Part shown: positions 5,314 through 6,260 of the stretch, in pieces
How positions within the stretch are numbered: the stretch's first letter is position 1
Layout: each line of letters opens with the position of its first letter
Assembly (NCBI GenBank): GCA_002427975.1
Contig: DIZT01000308.1
Coordinates: 2,383-8,642, forward strand
Direction of reading: 5' to 3'
Length of the DNA stretch: 6,260 bases
Source of the DNA: Micrococcaceae bacterium UBA6021
GTDB lineage: Bacteria; Actinomycetota; Actinomycetes; Actinomycetales; Micrococcaceae
Notes under the pieces: generated by a model
Told to the model about the DNA's origin: nothing
Databases searched by the model: none
Seen by the model: the letters and a program-made list of their open reading frames with translations, nothing else
Program-made: the position numbers and the translations under genes

Positions 5314-5615
5314 GTGCAGCCACCATCAAAGACCCGCGCGACGTCGTGCTTGCACCCGTCGTATCGGAAAAAAGCTACGGCCTGATCGATGAGGGCAAGT
5401 ACACCTTCCTGGTGGACCCCCGCTCGAACAAGACCGAGATCAAGCTGGCCGTGGAGAAGATTTTCTCCGTCAAGGTCGAATCGATCAACACCATCAACCG
5501 TGCCGGTAAGCGCAAGCGCACCAAATTCGGATGGGGTACCCGCAAGAACACCAAGCGTGCAATTGTGAGCCTCAAAGAAGGCACCATCGACATCTTCGGC
5601 GGTCCGCTCTCGTAG
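5310..5615 (+). CDS. rplW: 50S ribosomal protein L23 (uL23)
   Basis: 50S protein at the exit of the peptide tunnel, the docking site for trigger factor and the signal recognition particle in bacteria. At 101 residues it is of normal length. It has the [23 protein letters not shown] block (residues 11-33), [17 protein letters not shown] (36-52) with the conserved NKTEIK core, and the basic extension [20 protein letters not shown] (65-84) that enters 23S rRNA. Translation starts at GTG 5310-5312, overlapping the rplD stop by four bases (GTGA), with the perfect AGGAGG upstream. This is tight translational coupling that should help keep L4 and L23 equimolar. TAG stop at 5613-5615. Confidence 0.99.
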   Translation: MSAATIKDPRDVVLAPVVSEKSYGLIDEGKYTFLVDPRSNKTEIKLAVEKIFSVKVESINTINRAGKRKRTKFGWGTRKNTKRAIVSLKEGTIDIFGGPLS

Positions 5616-5644
5616 CGGAGACCACTTTAACGAGGAAATAAATT

Positions 5645-6260
5645 ATGGGAATCCGTAAATACAAGCCGACTACCCCGGGCCGTCGTGGCTCGAGCGTAGC
5701 GGACTTCACCGAAATCACGCGGTCGACGCCGGAAAAGTCGTTGGTACGTCCGCTGCCCAAAAAGGGCGGCCGTAACAACTCCGGTAAGATCACGACCCGT
5801 CACAAGGGTGGTGGCCACAAGCGCCAGTACCGTCTGATCGACTTCCGTCGTCACGACAAAGACGGCGTCAACGCCCGCGTTGCCGAAATCGAGTACGATC
5901 CGAACCGTACGGCTCGCATCGCCCTCCTGCACTACGTTGATGGCACCAAGCGTTACATCATCGCCCCGAACAAGCTCTCCCAGGGTGACGTCGTTGAGGC
6001 AGGTTCCGGTGCTGACATCAAGCCCGGTAATAACCTGCCGCTGCTCAACATCCCGGTTGGTACCGTAATCCACGCAGTTGAACTGCGTCCGGGTGGCGGC
6101 GCCAAGATGGGCCGCTCCGCCGGCGCATCGATCCAGCTCGTAGCCAAGGAAGGCCGCTTCGCCCAGCTGCGTCTGCCTTCCGGCGAAATCCGCAACGTTG
6201 ACGTGCGCTGCCGCGCAACCGTCGGCGAGGTCGGCAATGCCGAGCAGTCGAACATCAACT
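5645..6260 (+). CDS. rplB: 50S ribosomal protein L2 (uL2), 3'-truncated by the window
   Basis: Core 50S protein needed for subunit association and the peptidyl transferase centre. Only the first 205 residues (plus one base) of about 279 are present; the frame is open to the window end. Visible are the N-terminal [13 protein letters not shown], the [18 protein letters not shown] rRNA-binding block (52-69), [14 protein letters not shown] (84-97), [19 protein letters not shown] (128-146), and [20 protein letters not shown] (150-169). The C-terminal region with the conserved histidine in the HPHGGG motif lies beyond the window. GAGGA (5632-5636) sits eight bases before ATG 5645, and the gap after rplW is 29 bases, with no terminator, so it belongs to the same transcript. 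Confidence 0.99.
   Translation, partial: MGIRKYKPTTPGRRGSSVADFTEITRSTPEKSLVRPLPKKGGRNNSGKITTRHKGGGHKRQYRLIDFRRHDKDGVNARVAEIEYDPNRTARIALLHYVDGTKRYIIAPNKLSQGDVVEAGSGADIKPGNNLPLLNIPVGTVIHAVELRPGGGAKMGRSAGASIQLVAKEGRFAQLRLPSGEIRNVDVRCRATVGEVGNAEQSNIN

Noticed and set aside
5627..6073. 148-residue minus-strand frame across the start of rplB
   Set aside because: Antisense shadow of rplB, which is identified by its conserved L2 motifs.
1..6260. CRISPR array, insertion sequence, tRNA or rRNA, phage or defence genes
   Set aside because: Read through on both strands; no regularly spaced repeats, transposase motifs, terminal inverted repeats, or RNA gene signatures were found.

Overview
The window looks like chromosomal DNA of a high-GC actinobacterium, most likely an Arthrobacter-type member of the Micrococcaceae. 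The basis is the high G+C at third codon positions, the actinobacterial style of the ribosomal proteins (for example S10 with [20 protein letters not shown]) and the gene order. The genus is inferred from sequence style, not from a search.

Left third (1-1746, + strand): a very hydrophobic multi-pass membrane protein that may begin upstream of the window. After a 30-base gap and a good Shine-Dalgarno sequence comes a 41-residue single-pass membrane protein. Neither has a function I can name. Middle (1791-3242, - strand): a complete, apparently active glycoside hydrolase family 1 beta-glucosidase. It converges on the small membrane gene, and a GC-rich hairpin sits at the junction.

Right half (3709-6260, + strand): the start of the S10 ribosomal protein operon in its canonical order: rpsJ (S10), rplC (L3), rplD (L4), rplW (L23) and rplB (L2, cut by the window end). 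The genes are packed tightly, with gaps of 17, 4, -4 and 29 bases. Each start has a Shine-Dalgarno sequence, although the spacing before rplC is imperfect. rplW starts with GTG inside the stop of rplD.

Between the beta-glucosidase and rpsJ lie about 466 non-coding bases (3243-3708). They hold a plausible S10 promoter and a weaker promoter for the beta-glucosidase. The two promoters face away from each other and share bases. A small palindrome lies next to them, and a leader of roughly 310 bases with two adjacent hairpins precedes rpsJ. This is the part of the window least explained by known genes.

I see no mobile element, CRISPR array, tRNA, rRNA or defence system. The window is mostly ordinary housekeeping DNA next to a sugar-use gene. 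The points worth a second look are the shared regulatory region, the long S10 leader with a possible leader ORF, and the unannotated-size 41-residue gene.
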